57,588 bases of DNA from Chloroflexota bacterium. Lineage in GTDB: Bacteria; Chloroflexota; Dehalococcoidia; UBA2979. Each line of letters opens with the position of its first letter. The first letter of the stretch is position 1. The notes below the pieces were generated by a model. The model searched no databases. It was not told the origin of the DNA and saw nothing but the letters and a program-made list of their open reading frames with translations. The stretch is taken from the NCBI GenBank assembly GCA_947472995.1, contig CANJBO010000010.1, positions 1 through 57,588 on the forward strand. The letters run 5' to 3'. The position numbers and the translations under genes were made by a program. Below, one piece after another: positions 49,757 through 57,361 of the stretch.

Positions 49757-50896
49757 ATGTCGCCGAGCACCTCGAGGCCGAACAGGACGCCGTCGCCGAT
49801 CGCGCGACGGCGTCTTGCTGTCCAGCAGCTCACCACGCCCCAGCACGACGACCCCGCTGCGCTCGTCTCGTGGCTCGTCGCAGTGCAGGCGCAGGACTAC
49901 CTCGCAACGAAGTGGGCGATCGGCATGCGCCTCGCGCCCGGCCGGAGCGGTGGTGCCTCGCGCGCCGCGACCGAGGCGACGATCGATCGCGCGCTGGCGG
50001 ACGGCACGCTGATCCGCACGCATGCGATGCGTTGGACGTGGCAGATCGTCCTGCCCAAGGACGTGCGCTGGCTCGTCGCCCTCGTGGCGTCCCGACTGGT
50101 GTCGGGCGCGGGCGCACGGTTCCGCGAGCTGGAGCTCGATGACGCGACGCTCCGCCGCAGTCACCGGGCGATCGAGCGCGCGCTGCGCGATGGCGCGCAC
50201 CTCACGCGGGCGCAGGTCGCGGCAACGCTGGAGTCCGCGGGCGTCTCCTCCACCGAGGGACGGCTCTCGCACATCCTCGGCCACGCGGAGCTCGCAGGGC
50301 TCATCTGCAGCGGCGCACCGGTCGGGAAGCAGACCACGTCCGCGCTCCTCGACCTGCGCGCACCCGGCGCGCGTCCGCCGATGCCACGCGACGAGGCGAT
50401 CGCGGAGCTGGCGCTGCGCTACTTCCGCAGCCGCGGCCCGGCGAGCGCGGCCGACTTCTCGTGGTGGGCCGGTGTGACGCTCACCGAGGCGCGCCGCGCG
50501 ATCGCCAACGCCGGCGACGCGCTCGTCGAGGACGACGGACCCGGCGGCGTGCTGTGGCGCGCCGATGCACCGCCACCGCGCGCGTCCTCGACCGCGCACC
50601 TCGTACCGGCCTTCGATGAGTACCTGGTCGCGTACGTCGATCGCACCGCGGTGCTGGCGCCGGAGCACCAGCGGCGCATCAACGCAGGAGGCGGACTGCT
50701 CGCGCCGTGCGTCGTCGTGGACGGACAGGTCGTCGGGTGGTGGCGACGGACGCTGGGTCGCAGCGGCGTCACCGTCGAGGCGACCCTGTTCGCGCCGGTC
50801 TCGGAGCGGGCGGATCGCGCGATCCGCGCGGCGGCGGCGCGCTACGCCGCGTTCATCGGCCGGCCGCTCGACCTCGCGATCGTCGTCGAGGCCTGA
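49757..50896 (+). CDS. HTH_42 (winged-helix) family protein, YcaQ/AlkX-like, 379 aa
   Basis: The N-terminal LVAVQAQDYLATKWAIGMR (conserved QAQD) and IRTHAMRWTWQIVLPKDVRWL are hallmarks of the HTH_42 family. The middle region (RSHRAIERALRDGAHLTRAQVAATLE, FSWWAGVTLTEARRA) and the PAFDEYLVAYVDR motif agree. Some members (YcaQ, AlkX, AlkZ) are DNA glycosylases that unhook crosslinks or alkylated bases. Repair activity is plausible here, but this branch is often annotated only as winged-helix DNA-binding. No signal peptide. Confidence 0.82.
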   Translation: MSPSTSRPNRTPSPIARRRLAVQQLTTPQHDDPAALVSWLVAVQAQDYLATKWAIGMRLAPGRSGGASRAATEATIDRALADGTLIRTHAMRWTWQIVLPKDVRWLVALVASRLVSGAGARFRELELDDATLRRSHRAIERALRDGAHLTRAQVAATLESAGVSSTEGRLSHILGHAELAGLICSGAPVGKQTTSALLDLRAPGARPPMPRDEAIAELALRYFRSRGPASAADFSWWAGVTLTEARRAIANAGDALVEDDGPGGVLWRADAPPPRASSTAHLVPAFDEYLVAYVDRTAVLAPEHQRRINAGGGLLAPCVVVDGQVVGWWRRTLGRSGVTVEATLFAPVSERADRAIRAAAARYAAFIGRPLDLAIVVEA

Positions 50897-50903
50897 CGCG
50901 CGG

Positions 50904-51923
50904 CTACGGGCGCAGGATGCAGCGGAAGCCGATGTGCGACATGCCGCTCTCGACCATCTGCGCCTGCCGTGCGGCCGGGCGGTAGCGCCAGCAGTAGTTC
51001 GGCGCGCAGAGATGCGAGCCACCCTTGATTACCTTGCGCGGGATGTGCGCGGAGACCGGGTCGCCGTTCACGTCGTAGCTCTGCTCCGGCGTCACGACGC
51101 GCGGGTTGGTCGGCGTGCAGCAGTTGCAGATCTCGGCGTCGGGGTGGCTCGGCGTGTAGAAGTCGGTCGTCCACTCCCAGACGTTGCCCGCCATGTCGAA
51201 GAGCCCGTAGCCGTTCGCGGGGAACGAGCCGACGGGGGCCGTGCGCGCGTAGCCGTCCGACTTCAGGTTCTGCCACGGGAACTGACCCTGCCAGGAGTTC
51301 GCCATCATCTTGCCGCCCGGCGCGAAGTCGTTACCCCACGTGTACGTCGCACCCTCGAGGCCGCCGCGCGCCGCGAACTCCCACTCGGCCTCGGTCGCCA
51401 GCTCCTTGCCGGCCCACGCGGCGTAGGCCTCGATGTCCTCCCACGCGAGGTGGACGACCGGATGGTGGCGTCGCTTTGAGACGTCGCTGCGCGGGCCCTC
51501 GGGGCGCTTCCAGCTGGCGCCGGGGATGAACTTCCACCAGTTCGACATGTTGCTCAGATCGACCGGGCCGTCCGGCTGGCGGAACACCAGCGACCCGGCG
51601 ACGAGGTGCTCGGGCGGCAGGTCGGGGTACATCGTGGGGTCCATCGGCCGCTCGGCGACCGTCACGTAGCCGGTGGCGCGGACGAAGCGCCCGTACTCCT
51701 CGTTCGTCACGGTCGAGGCGTCCATCCAGAACGCGTCGACGCTGACGGGGTGCACCGGGTGCTCCTCCGGGTAGTCCTTGAAGTCCGAGCCCATCTGGAA
51801 CGTGCCGCCGGGGATCCACACCATCCCGGGTGCGGGCGGGTCGCCGGGGGCTACGGCGGGCGCGTCGAGGCGCGCCGGCACGGTGGTCACCACAAACGCG
51901 CCGAGGTCCACGGGTTCAGCCAC
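50904..51923 (-). CDS. Formylglycine-generating enzyme (SUMF1/FGE family) with catalytic Cys pair, 339 aa
   Basis: The FGE-sulfatase fold is complete: MVWIPGGTFQMGS, HPVHPVSVDAFWMD, HHPVVHLAWEDIEAYAAWAGK, ATEAEWEFAARGG, FDMAGNVWEWTTDFY and GGSHLCAPNYCWRYRPAAR. Cys306 and Cys311 correspond to the copper-binding, oxygen-activating Cys pair of true FGEs, and the CNCCTPTNPR segment is also FGE-like. This separates it from EgtB/PvdO-type homologues lacking the pair. It would convert a CxPxR cysteine of a sulfatase to formylglycine. GTG 51923 follows GAGGAG at 9 nt; a TTG at 52004 has no such site. No sulfatase is encoded in the window. Confidence 0.88.
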   Translation of the reverse strand: MAEPVDLGAFVVTTVPARLDAPAVAPGDPPAPGMVWIPGGTFQMGSDFKDYPEEHPVHPVSVDAFWMDASTVTNEEYGRFVRATGYVTVAERPMDPTMYPDLPPEHLVAGSLVFRQPDGPVDLSNMSNWWKFIPGASWKRPEGPRSDVSKRRHHPVVHLAWEDIEAYAAWAGKELATEAEWEFAARGGLEGATYTWGNDFAPGGKMMANSWQGQFPWQNLKSDGYARTAPVGSFPANGYGLFDMAGNVWEWTTDFYTPSHPDAEICNCCTPTNPRVVTPEQSYDVNGDPVSAHIPRKVIKGGSHLCAPNYCWRYRPAARQAQMVESGMSHIGFRCILRP

Positions 51924-52056
51924 GGTCGGTCGCTCCTCGTGCGGCGCGGGTGGAGTTCGCGCTCCGGCCCATCGGTTGTACGCTTCCGGCAGGGTCGCGA
52001 TCAATGCGTCCGGCCGTCACGCCCGCGCCGTGCTTCGCCCGATACCCGGAGGTTCG

Positions 52057-52335
52057 ATGCCCCTCTACGACTTCCGCTGCTCGATCTGCGGCGCGGTGTA
52101 CGAGGTGAAGCGCCCCGCGAGCCGCCTTGCCGACCCGCTGCTGTGCGCCGTCGACAACGCACCGTGCGAGCGGCTGCTGACCGCGCCGAGCTTCGTCACG
52201 AAGTCGAACCCGTCGCTCCGCGGGCCGAGCGCGTCGCAGCGGGCCTCGTGGAAGCACTTCGGACACTCGCACGGCGCCGACGCGTCGAGTCACGGGCACG
52301 GCGCGAACGACACCGGGCTTAGCGCCGGAGTGTGA
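52057..52335 (+). CDS. FmdB-type zinc-ribbon protein, 92 aa
   Basis: The MPLYDFRCSICGAVYEVKRP start is the standard FmdB/CxxC_CxxC_SSSS regulator ribbon. The second Cys pair is spread out (LLCAVDNAPCERLLTAP). A His/Ser-rich tail (HFGHSHGADASSHGHG) may add metal binding. ATG 52057 follows CGGAGG. The last 17 nt overlap the 3' end of the convergent GH25 gene. Family members have been linked to regulation of amide-utilisation genes, but most are uncharacterised. Confidence 0.85.
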   Translation: MPLYDFRCSICGAVYEVKRPASRLADPLLCAVDNAPCERLLTAPSFVTKSNPSLRGPSASQRASWKHFGHSHGADASSHGHGANDTGLSAGV

Positions 52336-53611
52336 GGCTGGTCGCGGCGCCGAAGCCCTTCGGGAACGCCGAGCGGAACGGCGCGTTCGCGAAGGCCGGG
52401 CCGCGCACGATCAGCAGCTGGTACGTCCCGCCGGGCTCCTGCGCCCAGATCCCGGTCGCCCCGATGGACATGGACGCGCTCTCGAGCTGATCGATGGTGC
52501 CGCCGTGGAACACGGCGAACGCCTGCCCGGTGGGGCTGAACACGGGCGTCCCGGCGAAGGTGCCCGTCGGCGTGGGCGTCGGCGTGGGGGTGGGCACGAT
52601 GACCGTCGGTGTGGCCGTCGGCTCGCCGGTGCGCAGGAACTGCGCCGCGACCCAGCCGCTGAGCGCGCCCGAGGACACGCGCTGCCAGCGCATCCCGTCC
52701 ACCGTCAGCGCACCCTCGAGGAGCGTGACGCGGGTCCCGGTCGCGAGGCAGGTGTGACTCGTCGAGGTCAGGCCGGCCTGCGCGCGGAGGTTCAGACAGT
52801 CGCCCTCGGCGGCGATCGTGGCGGCCGAGCCCACCGGGCCGACCGGCGTGGCCGGCATCGGCGGCGGCGGGATGCGGTCCGGCGGGCGGCACACGTAGTT
52901 GTTGTCGAACCCGCCCGCGATGTACTGCACGAGGTGGATCTCCCCGCCCGCGAACGGCTTCGAGCACCACGTCGGCGCCGAGGCCGCGTTCGGCGCGATC
53001 GCGATCCACATCGGCAGGCCGGGGCTGTACGTGCCGGCGATCTCCAGCCACTGGCTCGGGTTGGAGTAGATGCCGATCGCGATCCCCTGCGTCCGCAGAT
53101 AGTCGATCGCGGCGCCGATCACCACCGCGTTCATCTTCGTGTCGGTCGACCAGCTGCTCATCGTCTCGATGTCGAGCCACCACGAGGATGCCGTGGCGTT
53201 CTGCGCGCGCGTGAAGGCGACCGCGTGCTGCGCCGTCTTGTAGCCGAAGTTGTACGCCTGGCAGGTTTGGTCGTCGGGACGGCAGATGCCGGCCGGGCCG
53301 GTCAGCGCCTCGTCGGCGTTCGTGCCGATCGGCGACTTGAGGTTGAAGTAGACCGCCGGCGGCGCGCCGCCCTGTAGCGCCCACGCCCACTGCGGCGCGA
53401 AGCAGGGATTTGTGGTGAACGCCTTGCCGCCCGTCGCGCCGACGATGCCGAACGGGAACGGCTTTGCCGGCATCGGCCCGTTGCACTGCGGGAACGAGAT
53501 GTCGTACCCCGTGCTCCCCGCGGGGAAGAGGTCGACGGCGTGCGCGGTCCCGGACGAGGCAGCGAACAGGGTGAGCAACGACACCAGCAGGACAAGCAGC
53601 TTGTTCCGCAA
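52319..53611 (-). CDS. Secreted GH25-like hydrolase with SH3b and shared C-terminal domain, 430 aa
   Basis: A Sec signal (RNKLLVLLVSLLTLFAASSG, ending near Ala25) precedes a GH25-like barrel with GYDISFPQC (Asp37), WWLDIETMSS (Asp147, Glu149) and GIAIGIYSNPSQW, the features of lysozyme-type or DUF1906-like glycosidases. Then come a Pro-rich hinge, a bacterial SH3 domain (CLNLRAQAG..GMRWQRVSSG..GWVAAQFL), a TPTPTPTPTG linker and the ~73-residue C-terminal domain shared with the adhesin and matrixin. The TTG start at 53611 is chosen because GAGAG lies 4 nt upstream; an ATG at 53624 is in another frame. Peptidoglycan cleavage at the surface is inferred. Confidence 0.78.
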   Translation of the reverse strand: MRNKLLVLLVSLLTLFAASSGTAHAVDLFPAGSTGYDISFPQCNGPMPAKPFPFGIVGATGGKAFTTNPCFAPQWAWALQGGAPPAVYFNLKSPIGTNADEALTGPAGICRPDDQTCQAYNFGYKTAQHAVAFTRAQNATASSWWLDIETMSSWSTDTKMNAVVIGAAIDYLRTQGIAIGIYSNPSQWLEIAGTYSPGLPMWIAIAPNAASAPTWCSKPFAGGEIHLVQYIAGGFDNNYVCRPPDRIPPPPMPATPVGPVGSAATIAAEGDCLNLRAQAGLTSTSHTCLATGTRVTLLEGALTVDGMRWQRVSSGALSGWVAAQFLRTGEPTATPTVIVPTPTPTPTPTGTFAGTPVFSPTGQAFAVFHGGTIDQLESASMSIGATGIWAQEPGGTYQLLIVRGPAFANAPFRSAFPKGFGAATSLTLRR

Positions 53612-53656
53612 ACGACTCTCGCATCCGGGGGGGTGCAGGGGGAGTGCCGTTCCAGT

Positions 53657-53670
53657 ATCACGCACGTTCC
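53657..53670. promoter_or_regulatory. Recurring 14-bp palindrome upstream of GH25-like gene
   Basis: ATCACGCACGTTCC fits ATCACG-NN-CGTT and lies 46 bp upstream of the GH25 start (53611), in the region divergent from the DUF2332 gene. Confidence 0.4.
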
Positions 53671-53791
53671 GCCGTTCTCCAACCCCCGCACCCACCGCGC
53701 GCGGTGATCGCACGTGCGACGATCGCCGCGCGATGATGGCGCGACTGATGTGCGAGCACACGCGGCCATGTGCGGACAGGAGCGGGCATCG

Positions 53792-54898
53792 ATGACGACC
53801 GACCGGGTGGACCTGGACGCGATCGCCGGGCGCTTCGAGGCGTTTGCACGCGACGAGGTGCACGGCAACTCGCCGCTGTACGAGGCGCTGTGCCTCGCGA
53901 TCGCGCGCGCGCCGTGGCTGCTGGAGCTGGCGACGCATTGCCGTGCGGGGCAGGCGCAGCCGAACCTGCTGCTCGCGGCGATCCACCACCTCGTGCGCCG
54001 CGACCCGGCCGCCGGGCTCGCGCGCTACTACGCGGACGTCGTCAAGGAGCCGGTCGCGCCGGACGCCGCGCTGCCGGAGGCGCTCAGCGCGTTCTGCGCG
54101 GCACACCGCGACGCGATCATCGGCCTCGTCGCCACGCGGCTGGTGCAGACCAACGAGCCGCGCCGCAGTGCCGCGCTGCTGCTCGCGCTCGACGCGATCC
54201 GGCGTCGCCACGGCATCGAGCGCCTCGCGCTGATCGAGGTGGGCACGAGCGCCGGGCTGAACCTGCTGTTCGAGCGGTACCGCTTCGACCTCGGCTATGG
54301 GCGTGTGGTGAACCCCGGCGGCGCCCCCGAGATCGTGTGCGAGGTCGGCGGACAGGACCCGGCGGCGATCCCGGCGCCCCCGCGCATCACCTCGATCACC
54401 GGCGTCGACCTCAACCCGATCGCCGCGGACGACCCCGAGGAGGTCGACTGGCTGCGGTCGCTGGTCTGGCCGGAGCAGTCGGAGCGCTGGACGCTGCTCG
54501 CGGACGCGCTCGCCGTCTCCGCCACGCACCCGCCGCGCTTCGAGCGGGGCGATGCGTTCGAGGTGCTGCCGCGGCTGGTCGCGGAGCTCCCGGCGGACGA
54601 GCCGGTGTGCGTGTTCCACTCGGCGACGCTCGCGCACTTCGACCCGGCGGACCGCCTCGCGTTCGCGGAGCTACTGCGCTCGCTGGCGACGACGCGCGAC
54701 CTCTACTGGCTGTCGATGGAGAACGCGCACGTGACCGGGCTCTTCGAGGCCCCGGCGAGCGCGGCGATCACGGGCGGCTATTTCGTCCTTGGACTGGTGC
54801 ACCTGTCCGACCCGGAGGCCCAGCCGGTCGCGCTGGCGGCGGTGAATCCGCACGCCCGCTGGATCGAGTGGTGGGCGTCCGAGGCGCCCGCCGAGTAG
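53792..54898 (+). CDS. DUF2332 family protein, 368 aa
   Basis: The sequence has DUF2332 features: a helical N-terminus (FARDEVHGNSPLYEALCLAIA), AAIHHLVRRDP, LIEVGTSAGLNLLFERYRFDLGYG, ITGVDLNPI and VFHSATLAHFDP. The EVGTSAGLNL segment resembles a SAM-binding loop of Rossmann methyltransferases, and the family is sometimes thought to be methyltransferase-like. ATG 53792 follows AGGAGC. It looks cytoplasmic. The function is unknown. Confidence 0.85.
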   Translation: MTTDRVDLDAIAGRFEAFARDEVHGNSPLYEALCLAIARAPWLLELATHCRAGQAQPNLLLAAIHHLVRRDPAAGLARYYADVVKEPVAPDAALPEALSAFCAAHRDAIIGLVATRLVQTNEPRRSAALLLALDAIRRRHGIERLALIEVGTSAGLNLLFERYRFDLGYGRVVNPGGAPEIVCEVGGQDPAAIPAPPRITSITGVDLNPIAADDPEEVDWLRSLVWPEQSERWTLLADALAVSATHPPRFERGDAFEVLPRLVAELPADEPVCVFHSATLAHFDPADRLAFAELLRSLATTRDLYWLSMENAHVTGLFEAPASAAITGGYFVLGLVHLSDPEAQPVALAAVNPHARWIEWWASEAPAE

Positions 54899-54919
54899 CC
54901 TCGACGGGCGTGTGCCTCG

Positions 54920-56131
54920 CTAGCGGCTGCGGGGCAGCCCGAGGCCGCGCAGGGCGACCTGGTCACGCATGATCTGGGTGGAGCCGTGGTTGATGCCGGA
55001 CTGGAACGCGCCCATGACGTTGTGCGCGTACAGGCCGGACTCGATCGCGTCCTCGGCGCCGTTGAGCAGCTGGGCGTAGGGGCCGAGCAGCGCCGCGATC
55101 GTCTCGGTCGTCTTCACGCCGTGCTCCGGGGCCCACACCTTCTCGGCAGAGCCCTCGTAGGTGAACTTGCCGTCGTGCTCCACGATCGACATCGAGCGCA
55201 GCGTCATCAGGCGGCACACCTGCGCCTCGGTCCAGCACTCCGCGATGCGGTCACGGGCCGACGGGTCGTTGCGCAGGCGCTCGGCGACCACGCCGTTCGT
55301 CTCGTCCTTGACCCAGTTCACGATGTCCTCGTCGCGGCGGACGGAGATCAGGTAGCGGCTGGCGCCGACGCGGTCGAGGTTCAGCCCCATCGCGCTCAGG
55401 TTCCAGCCGTTGTTCTCCTCGCCCAGCAGGCAGGAGGCCGGCACCCGGACGTCCTCGAAGAACGTCTCGTTGGTGCGATTCTCGCCGTACGTGGTGCCGC
55501 GAGGCGCACGCGGCTCGTTCTGGATGCTCCAGAGCGGGCGGACGGTGATGCCCGGGGTGTCCATCGGAATCAGGAAGATCGAGATCCCGGCGTTCCTCGT
55601 GGAGTTGGGGTCGGTTCGCGCCATGAGGTAGATGTGCGTCGCGTTCTGCGCGCCGGTCGTGTACATCTTCTGGCCGTTGATGACGTAGTCGTCACCGTCC
55701 TTCATCGCGCGGCATTGCAGCCCCGCGAGGTCGGCGCCGCCGGAGGGCTCCGTGAAGCCCTGGCAGAAGAAGTACTCGCCGCTGATGATCTTGGCGATGT
55801 ACTTGTCCTTCTGCTCCTGGTTGCCACCCGCGAGGATGGTGGGAGCACCGGACCCGCCGCCGCCGACGTTGAACCCAACGCGCGCGAACTCTTCCTCGAC
55901 GATGTACTGGTCGAGGCGGCTGCCGTCCTGGCCGCCGTACTGCTTCGGCCAGCTGATGGCGCGCCAGCCCTTGTTCTTGATCTTCTCGTAGACCGCCTTC
56001 GTCAGCGGGCCGTGCTCCAGGCTGCCGTGGTCGTCCATCTCGGCCTCGACCTCGGGCGTGACTTCCTTCGCGATGAAGTCCTGGAGCTCCTGCTGGAGCG
56101 CGCGCTGGGTGGGGGTGTAGGCGAATTCCAT
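54920..56131 (-). CDS. Acyl-CoA dehydrogenase, 403 aa
   Basis: FAD-dependent acyl-CoA dehydrogenase: N-terminal helical domain (MEFAYTPTQRALQQELQDFI, KGWRAISWPKQYGGQDGS), the beta-domain with CQGFTEPSGGADLAGLQCRA and INGQKMYTTGAQNATHIYLMAR, and the C-terminal helical domain. ATG 56131 follows GGAGG. It oxidises an acyl-CoA to the 2-enoyl-CoA and passes electrons to ETF. Catalytic Glu and chain length cannot be assigned safely by eye. A copy of the recurring palindrome lies 76 bp upstream, linking it to the catabolic island. Confidence 0.92.
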   Translation of the reverse strand: MEFAYTPTQRALQQELQDFIAKEVTPEVEAEMDDHGSLEHGPLTKAVYEKIKNKGWRAISWPKQYGGQDGSRLDQYIVEEEFARVGFNVGGGGSGAPTILAGGNQEQKDKYIAKIISGEYFFCQGFTEPSGGADLAGLQCRAMKDGDDYVINGQKMYTTGAQNATHIYLMARTDPNSTRNAGISIFLIPMDTPGITVRPLWSIQNEPRAPRGTTYGENRTNETFFEDVRVPASCLLGEENNGWNLSAMGLNLDRVGASRYLISVRRDEDIVNWVKDETNGVVAERLRNDPSARDRIAECWTEAQVCRLMTLRSMSIVEHDGKFTYEGSAEKVWAPEHGVKTTETIAALLGPYAQLLNGAEDAIESGLYAHNVMGAFQSGINHGSTQIMRDQVALRGLGLPRSR

Positions 56132-56206
56132 GTCGAGCCTCCGGTGGCTGCGTGGGCCGGGATCGTGGTCGCAGCGCCGTCGAGGCGTCCGCGCGTCGCC
56201 GGGATC

Positions 56207-56220
56207 ATAACGGACGTGCA
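56207..56220. promoter_or_regulatory. Recurring 14-bp palindrome upstream of acyl-CoA dehydrogenase
   Basis: ATAACGGACGTGCA (ATAACG-GA-CGTGCA) matches the left arm perfectly and the right arm partly, 76 bp upstream of the start at 56131. Confidence 0.45.
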
Positions 56221-56284
56221 TCGGCAACGGGCCGGTGCGGACAGGGCGGCAGAAATTTCGGAGGTCGCGGCGACGAGCCGGGCG

Positions 56285-57010
56285 CTAGGACTCGAGGAGC
56301 ACGAGGCGTCGGCCCTCGCCCACGGGCTGCGTGACGAGCTTGTAGCCGTACTGCCGCACGGTGACGAGGTAGCGCGGGTTCGCAGGGTCGTCCTCGAGCT
56401 TGCGGCGGAGCCAGTGGACGTGGACGTCCACGGTGCGCGTCTCGCCCTCGTAGCCGTAGCCCCAGACCGCGTTCAGCGCGGCGTCGCGGGAGCAGACCTG
56501 GTTCGCGCGCCGCGCGAGGAACGCCAGCAGCTCGAACTCCTTCGGCGCCAGCGGGACCACGGCGCCGTGCTTGCGCACCTCGTGGCTCTCGGAGTCGATG
56601 ACGATCTCGCAGGCGGCGTCGACGGAGGGGGCAGCCTCGACGAGGGCCGGAGCGCGGCGGCGCAGGATCGCGGCGACCCGCGCGAGCAGCTGGCGCATCG
56701 AGAACGGCTTGGTGACGTAGTCGTCCGCGCCGAGGTCGAGCGCGGACACCTGGTCGGCGTCGCCCTCGCGTGCGCTGAGGATGATCACCGGCACCTCGGA
56801 GTCGCGGCGCAGCATGCGCAGCACGTCGAGCCCGGAGAGGCGCGGCAGCATCAGGTCGAGGACGACCAGGTCGTAGCTGCCCTCGCGGAGTCGTTCGAGC
56901 GCCTCGACGCCGTCGCGCGCGATGGTCACACCATGCCCCTCGCGCTCGAGCTGATAGGCGACGATCTCCGCGATCGTCTCGTCGTCTTCCACGACCAGCA
57001 TCGTCGGCAC
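56285..57010 (-). CDS. OmpR/PhoB-family response regulator, 241 aa
   Basis: The receiver domain (1-118) has the acidic pair in LVVEDDE, phospho-acceptor Asp52 (LVVLDLMLP) and Lys101 (DDYVTKPF). The C-terminal winged helix carries the PhoB pattern: LAPKEFELLAFLARRANQVCSRDAAL, VWGYGYEGETRTVDVHVHWLRRKLEDDP and VRQYGYKL. The GTG at 57010 follows AAGGAG by 5 nt. No histidine kinase gene is next to it. The gene upstream is the end of a second regulator of the same type, so two-component genes are clustered here without a visible kinase. Confidence 0.93.
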   Translation of the reverse strand: MPTMLVVEDDETIAEIVAYQLEREGHGVTIARDGVEALERLREGSYDLVVLDLMLPRLSGLDVLRMLRRDSEVPVIILSAREGDADQVSALDLGADDYVTKPFSMRQLLARVAAILRRRAPALVEAAPSVDAACEIVIDSESHEVRKHGAVVPLAPKEFELLAFLARRANQVCSRDAALNAVWGYGYEGETRTVDVHVHWLRRKLEDDPANPRYLVTVRQYGYKLVTQPVGEGRRLVLLES

Positions 57011-57158
57011 AGCGGCTCCTTCGCCCCGTTCGTGACGAGTATCCGAGGCCAACGTGATGCTCTGATTAAGCCCGCGTTCGCCCGCACGCCCGCGCACGGA
57101 TTTGCAACGACTCCGCGCGCGTCGCGCCATCCGGGCACTCTTCATCAGAGATTGTCGT

Positions 57159-57172
57159 GCACCGATCGGTGC
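57159..57172. promoter_or_regulatory. Perfect 14-bp palindrome upstream of response regulator
   Basis: GCACCGATCGGTGC is a perfect palindrome about 150 bp upstream of the regulator start at 57010. It differs from the ATMACG-NN-CGTTRT family and may bind another regulator. Confidence 0.35.
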
Positions 57173-57306
57173 CATGACATCGCGCTGTCGTGCTCCCCGT
57201 AGTCTCCGGACGGTGTACCTCGCCACGGCGCAGTCGTTCCGGTCGCTGCGCACCTCCGGCATCCGGACATGAGGACGCGCATGCTTACCACGAAGAACGT
57301 CAGTCT

Positions 57307-57326
57307 CGTTTCTGCCAAAGGAAACG
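57307..57326. promoter_or_regulatory. Inverted repeat downstream of partial response regulator
   Basis: CGTTTC and GAAACG flank TGCCAAAG. The element lies just past the stop of the partial regulator at 57362. It could act as a weak terminator stem or a binding site; there is no T-run. Confidence 0.25.
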
Positions 57327-57361
57327 TTGGGCAGCGCGGACTTCGAGGGGCGCGCGTCGTG

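Larger units (their letters stand above)
57011..57361. other. Intergenic region between two response regulators (351 bp)
   Basis: No gene is supported here. The gap contains a perfect 14-bp palindrome (57159-57172) and an inverted repeat (57307-57326). Upstream of the regulator at 57010 no clear -35/-10 pair was seen. Confidence 0.5.

Noticed and set aside
53609-53624. ATG at 53624 as start of the GH25-like gene
   Set aside because: It lies in a different frame from the hydrolase; use would need a frameshift. The TTG at 53611 gives a proper signal peptide and has a GAGAG element.
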